This document shows positions 35,711 through 47,494 of a DNA stretch of 64,000 nt, one piece after another. The position numbers and the translations under genes were made by a program. How positions within the stretch are numbered: the first letter of the stretch is position 1; every line of letters begins with the position of its first letter. This DNA comes from Poa pratensis (taxonomy: Eukaryota > Streptophyta > Magnoliopsida > Poales > Poaceae): assembly GCA_947311845.1 (NCBI GenBank), contig CAMZMU010000080.1, positions 22,867,536-22,931,535 on the forward strand. Reading direction: 5' to 3'. Below the pieces are notes generated by a model. The model had not been told where the DNA came from and made no database searches. It saw nothing but the letters and a program-made list of their open reading frames with translations.

Positions 35711-35877
35711 GACAGCAGTCTTCTGCAAGGGGAGTTTCACGCTTCCAATCTCTTTACTTTGTTTTTGTCTTGCTTAGTTTATTTTATTTTATCTTGTTTG
35801 CTTTCAATTATCAAAAACACAAAAAAATTAGTTACTTGCATTTAGTTTATTTTCAGTTTTGTTTTCTGTTAGTTATC

Positions 35878-36639
35878 ATGTCTGGTTCGGCTCATCATGT
35901 TTTGGTTCCTGAAGTTGAGGTTCGATCTTTTAAGCAACAAAGTGGAGAAAGTTTGAAAGATGCTTGGTATAGAATCAGCGATGCTCATCGTAGGTGTGCT
36001 AAAAAATATTCCACTATGATCCTGCTTAGAAATTTTTATGTTGGCATAACTAGCTGGTATAGATATGTCTTGGACACTTTGACGGGAGGTAACTTTCTTG
36101 GTACCCCTGCGTTGGAAGCTAGTTATATTATTGAGAGCCTAGTAGGAACACCACCTGTTAGTAACATTAAAAATGAGATCACCTTGGAAGATGTTATAAA
36201 GAAATTGGAGTCTATAGAGAAAAATTTGCCAAATCTCCTTGATAGTACTAGCAAAGTTGATGAATCACTGGGAACCATTAATGAAAGAATTGCTGTTTTA
36301 GAAACTAGTACTATTCAAGATAATCAAAATCTTAGGATTGGTGAATTAGAGGAGGCTATGGATGTAATAAGTTCTACTTTTACCTCTATTAAAACTAAAA
36401 GCAAAAGGCTTTTGTGGGGAGAGCAAAAATTTATGTATGTTCCAAAAATTTCTAAACCAAAACCCACGGGTGCGTTTAAAACGGATAACGTGTTCAATGA
36501 GCTTGAGGGTAAGTCACATAATGGTCTATTTAAATTTTCTTCCCAAGAATTACGTAAACTGAAAAGTCCTAGTGTGACAAACCCTGTTCTTGATGAAGCT
36601 TTTGATGAATTAGACCTTTCTTCACTTGGTAATACTTGA
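35878..36639 (+). CDS. Gag-like protein of a non-autonomous Gypsy element
   Basis: ATG at 35878 opens a frame of about 253 codons ending at 36639; the longer upstream extension to 35701 crosses the primer-site region and is unlikely. The N-terminus reads SFKQQSGESLKDAWYRI and LRNFYVGITSWYRYVLD, the helical Gag-like domain of Triticeae Gypsy elements. The second half is acidic and lysine-rich and looks coiled-coil forming (EDVIKKLESIEKNL, then TINERIAVLE). There is no zinc knuckle, protease, RT or integrase anywhere between the LTRs, so the element depends on a relative for replication. The frame is intact, suggesting recent selection on Gag or a young insertion. Confidence 0.75.
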   Translation: MSGSAHHVLVPEVEVRSFKQQSGESLKDAWYRISDAHRRCAKKYSTMILLRNFYVGITSWYRYVLDTLTGGNFLGTPALEASYIIESLVGTPPVSNIKNEITLEDVIKKLESIEKNLPNLLDSTSKVDESLGTINERIAVLETSTIQDNQNLRIGELEEAMDVISSTFTSIKTKSKRLLWGEQKFMYVPKISKPKPTGAFKTDNVFNELEGKSHNGLFKFSSQELRKLKSPSVTNPVLDEAFDELDLSSLGNT

Positions 36640-39300
36640 TGCATGCTTTGTGCCTAGCTAAAAGGCGTTAAAGAAAAGCGCTTATGGGAGGCAACCCATT
36701 TTATTTTTCTGCAATTTTTCTTTTATTGAGTCAAGGAGTTTGTTTACTTCTGTAGCAACTCCTTTGTATCTTTATTTTCTCGCATTGTTGTGCCAAGAGT
36801 AGCCTCTAATGATAAGATGATGCTTAATTTTGATTGCTGCGCAGAAACAGATTTTTGCTGTTCACTGTACGAAATTCCTAAAATCACCAGATTGTTAATT
36901 AAATCTGAAATTTTTGTGCGTAATCTTTATGAATGTCTGAAACTTTCATTAGTTCAGAGTTTCTCGATCTGAGCGTCGTAAGTGCCTCGAAAAAATTCGT
37001 CTTTGCGGACTGTTCTGTTTTAGACAGATTATGCCTTTTTATTTTTGCATTCTCTCTTTTACTAGTGTTGAGTGAAATTCTTTTTTGGGTGGAAGAGCTT
37101 CACATAACATCAGTGGCTGTAGCTAATGTTTAAAGTAACAAATCATATTGCGTCTTTATAGAACATGTGAATTTTTGATTATGCACTAACCCTCTAATGA
37201 GATCTACTTTGAGTTTGGTGTGACGGAAGTTTTCAAGGGTCAAGAGAGAAGGATGATATAATAGGATCAAGAAGAGTGAAGAGCTTAAGCTTGGGGAGGC
37301 TCCCATGGATCTCCCCAGCATATTTCAAGAAGACTCAAGCGTCTAAGCTTGGGGATGCCCAAGGCATCCCCTTCTTCATCGTCAAAATTATCAGGTCATC
37401 TCTAGTGAAACTATATTTTAATTCTTTCACATCATATGTGCTTTTCTTGGAGCGTCTGTGTGCTTTTTATTTTCAGTATTGCACTTTTATTTTCAATAAA
37501 GCTTGACTGGACCCTAGCATTCTTGATTGGGAGAGAGACACGCTCCGCTTTTTCATGAGAATACTCCTATTCTTCACTTATATTTGTTGAGTATTCATAT
37601 CTAGCGCTGTTCAGCTTTTAGCTCTTGTTTTCATGTATCTCTTGTCAGAGCTATTAGCTTTCTTTTGTAGAAAGTACTCTCTTGCTTCACTTATATTTGT
37701 TTGGAGAGTTGATGAAATAAATTGATTGGTGTTTGGTTGGTTCAGAAAATGTTGCATGTGGTAATTGGTATAAGGAAAAACTTGCTTAATCTTGTAGATC
37801 ACTAAAATGGATAACTTGATGCTTGTCAATTGTTTTGAGTTAACAAGTAGATCATGATTAAATTGTGCATCACATGAGTTAAGCCTATTAGTGAAGAACT
37901 ACCGTAAAGCTTGTTGAAAATTTGGTTTGCATCGGTGGTACCTCTAAGGTCTAGATATTTTCTAATAACAGGGTTTGGTTAACAAGGAAGACGGTATGAA
38001 GTCTTATAACGTTTGCAATATGTTTGTCATATAAAACTTGGTGTACGGGTTGATATTCTTGTTTGCTTACATAACCTTGCTAGCCTAAACTCTGTACTGA
38101 GAGGGAATGCTTCTCGTGCATCCAAATCCTTGAGCCAAAATCCATGCCATTTGTGTCCACCATAACTACCTATATGTGGTATTTCCTTGCCACTCCAAGT
38201 AAATTTTTCATGTGCTACCTTTAAATTATTCAAAATGTTATTATTCCCTTTTTGTGTCAATGTTTACTAGCTCATGAGGAATTAGTGTGGTTATTCTTTA
38301 TTCTATTTGTCGAGTGGACTTTTACACCTGGACTAGTGGCATATACATCCGCTTATCCAATAACTTGCAAAAAGAGCTGGCAACGGGGTGCCCAGTCCCA
38401 ATTAATTACAACTTTAACCAATTAATTCTCTTCACACTTTTGCCCTGATTCATCAGTAAGCAATGACAAACAGTGAAATACCTGAATGTGTGTAAACCAA
38501 AGAGAAAGAGGGATGATCTGCCTTGCTGGTAGAAATAACGTCCTTCATGGGAGCCGCTCTTAAAAGTCCGTTCGACAGGTAGAATACTGTTCTCACCCGC
38601 TACCATTCGTTGACAATTAACAAACACCTCTCAAAAATAGATACTCCTCCATGGTATGTGATTGATGGAAGGCACCCGAGGATTCGGTTAGCCATGGCTT
38701 GTGTTAGCAAGGTTGGGAGGAGTATCAAATATTTTATGCAATCTCTATATGCTTTCAAAAACCTAAAAGCTCTAGCACATGATTTAATCCCTGCTTCCCT
38801 CTGCGAAGGGCCTTTCTTTTACTTTTATGTTGAGTCAGTTTTCCTATTCTTTCTGTCTTCCACAAGCAAACACTAGTGTCAACTTTGTTACAACATGCGT
38901 TATATGCAATGTATTGGACTTGTTATACTACTTTGTGTTGACAATATCCATGAGATAAATATGTTGAAAGTTGAAGCAAATGCTGAAACTAAATTCTTCC
39001 TTTGTGTTGATTAAATACCTTTTGTTAGAAACTATTGCTTTATGAGTTAACACTTATGCAAAACTGTTTGATGCTTGTCTCGAAAGTACTATTCATGAAA
39101 ACGTTTAGCTTGTGTGATTCATTGTTTACTCATTATCTATTTGGTAGCAAATTATAGACCATTGACTTGGATCACTTCATTCATTTACATGTGCCTTGCA
39201 ATATTATATGATCAAGATTATGATAGTAGCATGTCACCTCAAAAATTATTTGTTTTTATCGTTTACCTACTCGAGGACGAGTAGGAACTAAGCTTGGGGA
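36640..39300 (+). mobile_element. Non-coding internal region of the Gypsy element
   Basis: No pol domains. It starts with GCGCTTATGGGAGGCAACCCA (36679-36699), a string familiar from wheat and barley Gypsy internals. Two direct repeats of AAGCTTGGGGA lie in 37280-37360. It ends in the polypurine tract at about 39268-39300, next to the right LTR. Copied 3' internal sequence begins at 38809. Confidence 0.7.
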
Positions 39301-40899
39301 TGCTGATACGTCTCAAACGTATCTATAATTTTTGATGTTCCATGCTTGTTTTATACCAATTGCTACATGTTTTGCATCTACTTTATATCACTTTTATACA
39401 TTTTTTGGGACTAACCTATTAACAAGATGCCGAAGTGCCAGTTCCTGTTTTCTGCTGTTTTTGTATTCCAGAAAAGCTAGTCTGGAAATATTCTCGGAAT
39501 TGGACGAAACTACACGGGGTGCCTATTTTTCCAGAACACGCCTGACGGAGCGAAGGAGCAGCAGAGGAGGGCCACCAGGAGGCCACACGCACCAGGGCGC
39601 GGGCCCCCCTCTGCCGCGCCCTGGGTGGTGTGGGCCCCTCGGGGGTCCGCAGCCGCCGCCCTTTCGCCTACTTATTCCCCCCGACGCGAAAACCCTAAGT
39701 ACCTGAGCAAATATCCACGAAAAGTTCCAGAGACGCCGCCGTCGTCAACCCTAGCTCGGGAGGGTTCAGAACCTCTTCCCGGCACCCTGCCGGAGAGGGG
39801 AATCGTCACCGGAGGCTTCTACATCGCCATGCCTGCCTCCGGAGTGATGCGTGAGTAGTTCATCCTTGGACTACGGGTCCATAGCAGTAGCTAGATGGTT
39901 GTCTCTCCACTTTGTGCCATCATGTTTAGATCTTGTGAGCTGCCCTACATGATCAAGATCATATTATTGTAATGCTACATGTTGTGTTTGCTGGGATCCG
40001 ATGAATATTGAATATTATGTCAAGTTGATTATCAATCTATCTTATATGTTATTTAAGATCTTGCATGCTTTCCGTTACTCGTAGATGCTTTGGCCAAGTA
40101 GATGCTTGTAACTCCAAGAGAGAGTATTTATGCTAGATAGTGGGTTCATGTCTCCGTTTAACCTGGGACAGTGACAGAAAGTTCTAAGGTTGTGGATGTG
40201 CTGTTGCCACTAGGGATAACCTAACGATGCTATGTCCACGGGCATATGTGTTTGTTTACATTACGCACTTTACTTAATGCAATTATCCGTTGCTTGCAAC
40301 TTAATACCAACGGGGGACTCGGATGACAACCCGGCGGTGGATTATTAGTCATAGATGCTGTTGGATAACGATCTATGTATTATGTCGTAATGCCCAATTA
40401 AATATCATAGTAGTCAACATGTCATGTATATGCATTGTCATGCGCTCACTATTCGTCAATTGCCCAGCTGTAATTTGTTCACCCAACATGTTAGTTATCT
40501 TTTATGGAGAGACACCACTAGTGAACTGTGGACCCCGGTCCATTCTTTTACACTGATTAAACAACCACAAACTGCAAACTGTTCCTTTTTCATTCTCTGC
40601 AATTTAATACTCATTTTCCACACCATACGTTTAATCCTTTGTTTTCAGCAAGCCAGTGAGATTGACAACCTCACTGTTTCGTTGGGGCAAAGTAGTTTGA
40701 TTGTGTTGTGTGCAGATTCCACGTCAACAGTCCAGACTCCCTGCGACAGCTATTTTTCTGGCGCCGTTGACAACCTTCTGAAGAGTTGCTGCTCCTACTG
40801 GTTCGATAACCTTGGTTTCTTTCTGAGGGAAAACTTGCTGCTGACTACATCATACCTTCCTCTTGGGGTCTCCCAACGAACGTGTGTTTCACGTCATCA
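39301..40899 (+). mobile_element. Gypsy-type LTR, right copy (1599 bp)
   Basis: Partner of 34015-35616, ending TCATCA at 40899. The next bases, CCCGG, should be the right target duplication, but the matching left flank was lost with the deleted left part of the array. The right flank is LINE sequence on the minus strand, so the element inserted into the LINE. Confidence 0.85.
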
Positions 40900-42430
40900 C
40901 CCGGTCAAACACACCTGTAGCATCTCTTCCCTTTCATCGGCGCAGCAGCCCCCAGTGCAGCAGCGAGCTGCTCCGCCGACACCGCAGCTCCGGTAGCCTG
41001 AGGAGCACCCGCTTGGGGCTGAACTACCGCCTGCTGCGGCCCAATAGGGTGTTGCTGCACTGCGGCCACCGGCGCCCAAGCTGGACGACGGGTTGAGGTG
41101 CAGCTTCTTGCACAGGGGCAGCCACCGGTGCGACCGCCGGAGCTACAGCAGCAACTGCAGGTTCAGGGACAGGTACCACCGCCCGGCTCCTGTATTGACC
41201 ACTGCCTGCGCTCCTGCCCCATAGCCACGTCCACCTGGGCACCATAAGCCCCATCACCCTACCGGCCGCGCACCCGCGATTCTCAGCACGGCCACGGCCA
41301 TACCCGTAGCCACGATATCCAGCATATCCAGCATCGCCACGACCACGGCCACCGAAGCCCGCATCTCGGCCACGCCCATCGAAGGAGCGTCGACCACGCC
41401 CGCCTCCGGCGTGATAGCCCCCGCGATATCCACGGCCATTGAAGCCCGAGCCAGCGTGGAAACCGTAGTATCCACCACTCGCGCCCCCGGGCTACCCGTG
41501 AGCACCTTGACCACCAGCTGTTCCGCTCGGGCCTCCTACCTCGAAGGTGGATTGCCGATCGGGAACCGTGCCTCTGCCCGGTGGTGCTCCGCCACCGCGG
41601 CCAGCCTCGCCTCCACTTCCAGCCTCGCCGCCGCCGCGGCCTCCACTGCCACGACTCGCCATCTCACGATGGAGATCAGCAACAGGCGGCGCGTGTTTTT
41701 GCCAGAAAACACTAACAGGCGTCGAAGACCAACTCCGGCCGTATTAGGGTGTGCATTAGGTTTTTCTTTTTTTTCCGTAACCCAGAGCCCAATCCGAGCG
41801 GGCTTTCATGCGTCATGGGCTTGGCCGGGACGATGCCCACTGTACCCTGACGTTGATTACGCGATTTTGAATTTCGTAATCTCGATTCGCGAAAAACGGG
41901 AGACCTCGCCGGGGTGCAAGAAGATCGCCGTCGTCGACGTCCTAGCACCTTGATCCATCCTTCGAGATCGCGTTCCTCGATCACCACGGAAGGTTCAAGG
42001 ACCGGGATCTTGGGGACACGAAAATGCGTTGCTCTCGCCGGCGCAACCTTCACCTCCGAACCTGCAAACACAGAATCTGAGTAAAGAGTCAGCGCCGCTA
42101 ACCTTTGTCCTTGACGCTTGGTCATCCTCTTGCTGGCCCGCGATGACGCCGGAGAAAGTAAACTCCCCTTTTCCGGCGAGGGTGTGCGACACACGTTGAT
42201 GTAGTTTTCGCCGCACCCAACCTTTTCTTCCTCCTCGCGCGGTGAATCTTCGTCTTCCTCTTCCGCGAGCGCCCAAAAACGCCCGCCGAAAGGTGTGAGA
42301 GCCTTCCCATGGCCTCCGCCGTTGACTGCACCGAGCGATCCGGCAGATTCCCGGCGGCCGTCGGCGGGGATGCGGTCGCGGATGCAGTCGCCTCGCAGTC
42401 GCCTCCTCCAACGGCTCGCTCATTTAGCAT
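40900..42430 (-). pseudogene. LINE 5' region and ORF1 N-terminus
   Basis: On the minus strand an ATG at 41662 starts a Gly/Arg-rich frame (MASRGSGGRGGG). An in-frame TAG near 41493 follows, then a long Gly/Arg/Tyr-rich stretch (GFNGRGYRGGYHAGGGRGRR, later RGYGYGRGR). A Gln-rich region and the start of a zinc knuckle (KRCYRC) end exactly at the Gypsy LTR. This fits the front of the ORF1 whose back half is at 33.5 kb. The 42000-42430 part is GC-rich leader. Frame breaks lie near 41270. The knuckle and about 100 residues are missing between the two pieces. Confidence 0.6.
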
Positions 42431-42523
42431 GGCTGAGTGTGAAGTTCAAATGAAACATGCAAAATGTAAAAATGTTGTAAAACCGTTAATACAATGTGTG
42501 CTTCTAATTTTGTTTCACTAAAT

Positions 42524-42577
42524 GGGGTAATAAGTGTCACAAATGCACAACCGTAGGGTAAAAAGTGTAATTCACTC
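42524..42577 (-). repeat. Right member of an inverted-repeat pair
   Basis: Inverted partner of 27786-27839: GGGGTAATAAGTGTCACAAA through GGGTAAAAAGTG to TTCACTC. Roughly three quarters of positions match by eye. Confidence 0.55.
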
Positions 42578-43149
42578 TATTATTTTACATGGTATGGCCT
42601 TCTCCGTTTAAGAACGGAAATAACACACGTGGAAAGAGAGAAAAAAATATTTGTTGAAATGACGCTGTCTTTAGCAAGTGTGCCTAGTTCACTTGGTTGT
42701 AGGGAGTGAATGTACAAACCTAACATTAGAGTTCAAATCCAAGGAGACGTGAAAACTGAAGAGTTTGTTTTACGGTGCATCAAATCAATACAGGCTGTTC
42801 AGCCGACGGGATCCTACGGCCCAGATTCGAAATACTACTCCACATTTTCAGTAGTATATTTGAGCCCGAGGGGTATTTTGGGCAGTTCACTACTGTTAAG
42901 AATCTGCATCTTGTCGTCGGAATTTCACTTTGTCCATTTCCCCGCACCTTGTCGTCGGAACCTTCCGCGCGGCGCTCGGCTTTCAGCTGTCGCCGGCCCT
43001 CTCTCCCTCGGCCATTGCCTATCGCATCCCAGCACCACATCATGGCGCGCTACAGCACGGACGCCACCGGCGATATCTCGAGGAGGTCGCCGGAGCGTCC
43101 GTCAGCGGGATCCTCCTCCTCTGTCGGCCCTCCTCCGCCCACTGCGAGG
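42578..43149 (+). other. Possible gene fragment around the hAT MITE
   Basis: GC-rich sequence from 42940 onward; an ATG at 43042 opens MARYSTDATGDIS then a Ser/Pro-rich stretch until the MITE. After removing the MITE the frame continues for about ten codons to a TGA. It may be the first exon of a lost gene; I do not recognise it. CTTGTCGTCGGAA occurs twice (about 42912 and 42949). Confidence 0.3.
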
Positions 43150-43412
43150 CAGTGGCGGAGCTAGGATTTTAAGATTGGGTATGCGGAAAAAAAAAACCCA
43201 TGTCTGATAAGTTATAAAAATCCATAATCAAACACAAAGTAATGATTTGCAGCAGCAAAGTATGTATAGCTACAACAGTATCAGTGAGACGTGCATCCTG
43301 GTTAGCTCAACAAGGAGGCATGCGTGGAAATCTCAGGAACATGCTACAGTCATGACCATGTGCTAGTACTAATCGTATAAATAAGTATTGAATAGGGCTG
43401 GCTACGCCCCTG
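43150..43412. mobile_element. hAT-type MITE, 263 bp
   Basis: Ends CAGTGGCGGAGCTAG on the left and, inverted, CAGGGGCGTAGCCAG on the right. It is flanked by the perfect 8-bp duplication CTGCGAGG (43142-43149 and 43413-43420). The 8-bp size and end sequence mark an hAT non-autonomous element. It has no coding capacity. Confidence 0.85.
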
Positions 43413-43420
43413 CTGCGAGG

Positions 43421-44599
43421 TCAAGCGACCTCGTCCCAGACCACGTTCTTCTCTGACCTGCCGCCCCGTCCATCTCCTCCCGGTTCTGTTCTCCCGTCGC
43501 TCGGATGATGGCGGCAATTGGGCGAACTGACATTCTTACACTGCGTTGTCTCTTCTCTCACCTCTCTGCTCCGTTGACACAGAAGCCTACACGCAGTTCT
43601 TTTTGGATGCCATCGTTTTAAAGAATGTTATATTGCTTGGTGGATTTATGAAAAAAGAATAGTTCTATTGTGCATTCTACGAAGTCTTGACAACAATCAG
43701 ACATTTGCAGTTTTGCACGGGTATCGACCCTGAATTTAATCTATGAACACCCAACGGTGCTTCATGTTATCAATTGATCTCTGAATATGAAATCGGCACC
43801 ACAAGTTTATACCATTTCTTTATATACAAAGTCTTCGTAACATCAGGAGGTTCCTGAACTTGACTGAATCCATGGAGTTACTCCTTTTGACGCTCTCGTC
43901 TGTGAGGCGATCTGGGAGTGCAGAACAGGGATCAGCCCTTCAGTAGGGAAGCTAGGCGTGCGGCTTAGGAATGTCCTCAATCGTGCCACGGCCCGCGCTG
44001 GAACGTGTACCGAATAGCAGTGCGGCGGCGGCGGCGGCGTCAACGGCCACGCGCAGAGCTCATCGAGGTGGCGGCCGACAACTCGACGAGACGCTCACGA
44101 AGCAGAGGCGCGTGCTAGAAACCGTCTTCACCGCGCGGAGTCACTCGCCAGACACGACGGTCCGAGCCGAGGGAGGCGGTGCCAACCGTAGCCATGACTC
44201 GGCGGTCACGGAGCGCTCGTGCTCGCGCCGGCGCTGGACGAACGAACCGGCAGCGCCCGGTCTTAATAAATCCTCAAAAGACAATCTACCCTTCAACAAA
44301 TTACGAAGCTGCCCTCGGGCCTGACTCTGGCCCAGGCCATATTAGCCGTCGGATCTGCTTAATACTACACCCTAAAATCTGTAGTAGGATGTACCGTAAA
44401 ATGTCTCAAACTGAAACCATAAACGGCCAGCTCGTTTAACCAACTGACGTGCCAGCCGAGATGGAGTTCCTACATGGTTTATGCTGTGCGATGTCATAGT
44501 ATTGATCGACATGTTCACGTGTTGACAATTTCCCGATGTCCTTTTCATGGGGTTTACTGATTGAGGTAGAGTAGAAAGGAGTGTACTGAACTTACTGTA
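43421..44599. other. Intergenic with a GC-rich fragment, no gene recognised
   Basis: A short GCGGCG run (about 44021-44037) lies within a GC-rich block (43960-44260) with open frames in several phases. No domain is recognisable. The last bases before the Helitron are ...CTTACTGTA. Confidence 0.35.
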
Positions 44600-44990
44600 T
44601 CTCCACTACTAATAAACACCAAACTAGCGTTCGGCTAAAGCCACACCAATACATGCACCAACCACCGATCACATCCTGCTTAACCCCCAATAAACAACTA
44701 ACGATGGCCCCACAAAACAGAACTCCGGGTGCACTTAACAATTTCCGACGACGGAATAGTACTTCACCCGAGTCACCACGAGCGGAAAATCAGCACGAGC
44801 GGAAAAATGAATAAAACACGAATCCCTGCAATCGTGCCTTCGTTCACGCCTCCAAATAGGAAACCGCTTCATAGCTCCGTGGCCACCAGGATCCTTGGAT
44901 GAACGGCGACTCCGAGTGATACGTCGCCACTTCGACGACGACCTCTCCGTCAGGGATCGCCTGCTCTCCGTCACTCCGACGAAGATCTCG

Positions 44991-45226
44991 CCGACGAAGG
45001 CGGGAATCACGTGAGCAAGATCAGTCTCCTAAACCGGCAGCGCAACACTCTTGCTGAACAGCACCATCGCCGGCCGACGGAGGCCGGGGCCGACGAAGGC
45101 GGGAACCACGTAAGCAGGATCAATCTCCAAAACCGGCCGCGCAGCACTCTTTCTGGACAGCACCATCGCCGCCCTGCCGCAATCTCCTGGCCGGACGCCG
45201 CCCTGCCGCAATCTCCTGGCCGGACG
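44991..45226 (+). repeat. Tandem repeats near the Helitron 5' end
   Basis: A unit of about 99 bp beginning CCGACGAAGGCGGGAA is repeated (44991 and 45090). Directly after it, a 28-bp unit starting CCGCCCTGCCGCAATCTCC occurs twice (45171-45198 and 45199-45226). The copies differ at a few bases. Their role is unknown; they lie upstream of the first recognisable Helitron exons. Confidence 0.7.
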
Positions 45227-45567
45227 CAGCTTCACCAGCAACGAACGAGGTACCCCAGCCCTACAGGTAAGATAATCAGAATCAGAAAAGTCACAATATT
45301 TAACTTCGACAAAACTGCAGAACATGAAACAGCTGAGATATACAGACGAGGATTCAAATTGAGACACCATGTTTAGATTAAGAATATGCATCATAGAAAA
45401 ATTAAATGCAACTTATTCCCATTCAGCTCAAATATCTAAAATATTGAAGTGTTTGGTCAACATGTTTGCTGAAGTTGTGCATCGACGAGTGAGGTGTGCT
45501 ATCACTTTATTATTTTGAGATGACTGAATTGAGTAAATTCAATAGCACACTAGCAGGAACAGTTGTG

Positions 45568-45582
45568 TATTAGTAGTGGAGA
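45568..45582 (-). repeat. Inverted copy of the Helitron 5' terminus
   Basis: TATTAGTAGTGGAGA is the exact complement of the first 15 bases at 44600, 983 bp away. Beyond 15 bp the match fades. It may be the 5' end of a second, opposite Helitron fragment, or a functional inverted subterminal copy. Confidence 0.55.
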
Positions 45583-45795
45583 TATGTCTTATCAGTTTGC
45601 AATATTCCACAAAATTCCAATGCATTCAAAACTAAATGGCAACTCTAGCTTACCTTCTGGCAGCATTCAAGCGCAGCCCTCATGAAGGAAATATTTCCAA
45701 TGCATTCAAAACTAAATGGCATTTCTAGCTTACTTTCAAATTCATTCACATCTTATTATTATATATTTACATGCTGCTGACATGAATATTGACAG

Positions 45796-46578
45796 GAAGT
45801 CGACCACATGTCATCTCCCAATGGCACGGGTGCGCACACACCATTTCAGGATATACGTAACACCCACTCCTTGGGTAAAAAACTGAAACCAATACCCACT
45901 GTTTTTGTTGCATATTTTGTAGGCTATTGCACAGCTGCTAAATTACTTAATGTATCTACATACAGACCCTACATATTCACAGCAATGGCGACGGCACGTC
46001 CACTCCCAACGGCGCGAGTGCTCACACTCCAGTACATGACAGTTGTAACACACGCTCCTTGGGTAACTATCAGAAACATTCAGAAAGTCCTTAAAAAAGG
46101 AAAATGAACAATGCTATTACTCATGTGCCAACTTTTAGAATGTTTCTATACAGACCCTAAAGAGTTGAAGAGGCAAAGGGACAGAGAATATTATGCACGA
46201 CATAAAGATGATATTATGAAAAGACGTCGTCAGGCCAATGAAAACCAGCTGGCCATGTCCCTGGAAAATGATACCCAAACACCGGTATCCATAGCCATTG
46301 GTAATGATGATCAGCTAATTACATACATTGCTACTCCATCCTATTAACCGTATTCTTTTGATACAGACCCTAAAGAAAGGAGGAGGCAAAGGGACAGGGA
46401 GCGCTATGCACAAAATAGGGTTGGGATACTAAGCCAACAACGCCAATACCGTGAGCGGAAAAGGACAGCGTCTGCCCTCCAGAACATCACTAACACTGTG
46501 ACACAAATACCAGCTACGATGCAATCGGGTGTCACCCAACTACAACAAATATCTACTGCAGGTGGTGTTGCACCATGA
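45796..46578 (+). pseudogene. Helitron Rep gene, duplicated N-terminal exons
   Basis: Two exon pairs. Pair A: 45796-45874 (SSPNGTGAHTPFQDIRNTHS) and 45983-46062 (STPNGASAHTPVHDSCNTRS), each after an AG acceptor and ending at GGGTAA. Pair B: from about 46154 (DPKELKRQRDREYYARHKDD) and from 46367 (DPKERRRQRDRERYAQNR), each after TACAG; both are strongly basic and probably helical. Similar basic blocks precede the Rep domain in other plant Helitron proteins. Flanking intron sequence is partly shared, so each pair arose by tandem exon duplication. The exact first exon and start codon are not clear. Confidence 0.6.
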
Positions 46579-47494
46579 ACTAATAGATTGCATGTTCAAA
46601 CCTTCCAGGAAAATTTAAATAATATGACTAATAGTGAGATGCATTTTTCTTACAGGCTTATCAAACAGACAAAGTTCATCTCGATCATATGAACAAACCC
46701 CCCACAACAAGGAGAATGATATACCACACGACGATGAATCCAATTGGCTGCACAGGAATGATCAGTATCAGATGCAACACGTTGCAGGACGACTAAGACC
46801 TGTTCCTGTGCCAGCTGGTCATATAACGCACGGAAGTTCTGGAATCATGACACATATTCCACAAGGTAATCGTATTATGTTCATTAATGTTCCACTAGAA
46901 TCAACACTAACCTGAAGCACATCCTTCATGCGATACAATGCAGTGCCCTTCACACAAGCGTCGGAGGTTGACAACCCACAACCCAATACATTGGTCCACA
47001 CCTGCATCCCAGATTGCATCATTGAAAATCACGGTTAGTTTCTCCAGTAAGCTTGATGCGAAGTTATCAATTTGTTTATTTGACCTCTCAATTGTCAACA
47101 CATTGCAGGAAATGGTAATATACAAGGAATAGAACCGTCCCCGTATGCAGCGCAAAACAATCAAAATCCACAGATTTCTTCCATTGAACACAGGGATGAT
47201 CCATATGGACTATTTGAGCCGGTTGTTCAACAAACCAATTTTGAAGGTATAAAAATTTGTATTACCTTCCACATTTGAAACTACTTTCAGACGGCGTTTC
47301 ACCAAAATATTGATGTTTCACGTGACTGATTGCCTACTAGACCCCGTGGAGCAATTGCAACATGGAGATGGTGCCTACCACGAGCCTGATGAAGAAGCTA
47401 GGATGTATGCCCAGCCAGGTAACATATTGGTACCAACAAAATTCTAAGACATGGCTATGTTCAGTAAATAATGCAAATGTCCATTCTGTTTCAG

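Noticed and set aside
44979..45394. A 121-codon frame as the Helitron protein start
   Set aside because: It consists of the 99-bp and 28-bp tandem repeats and has no match to Helitron protein features.
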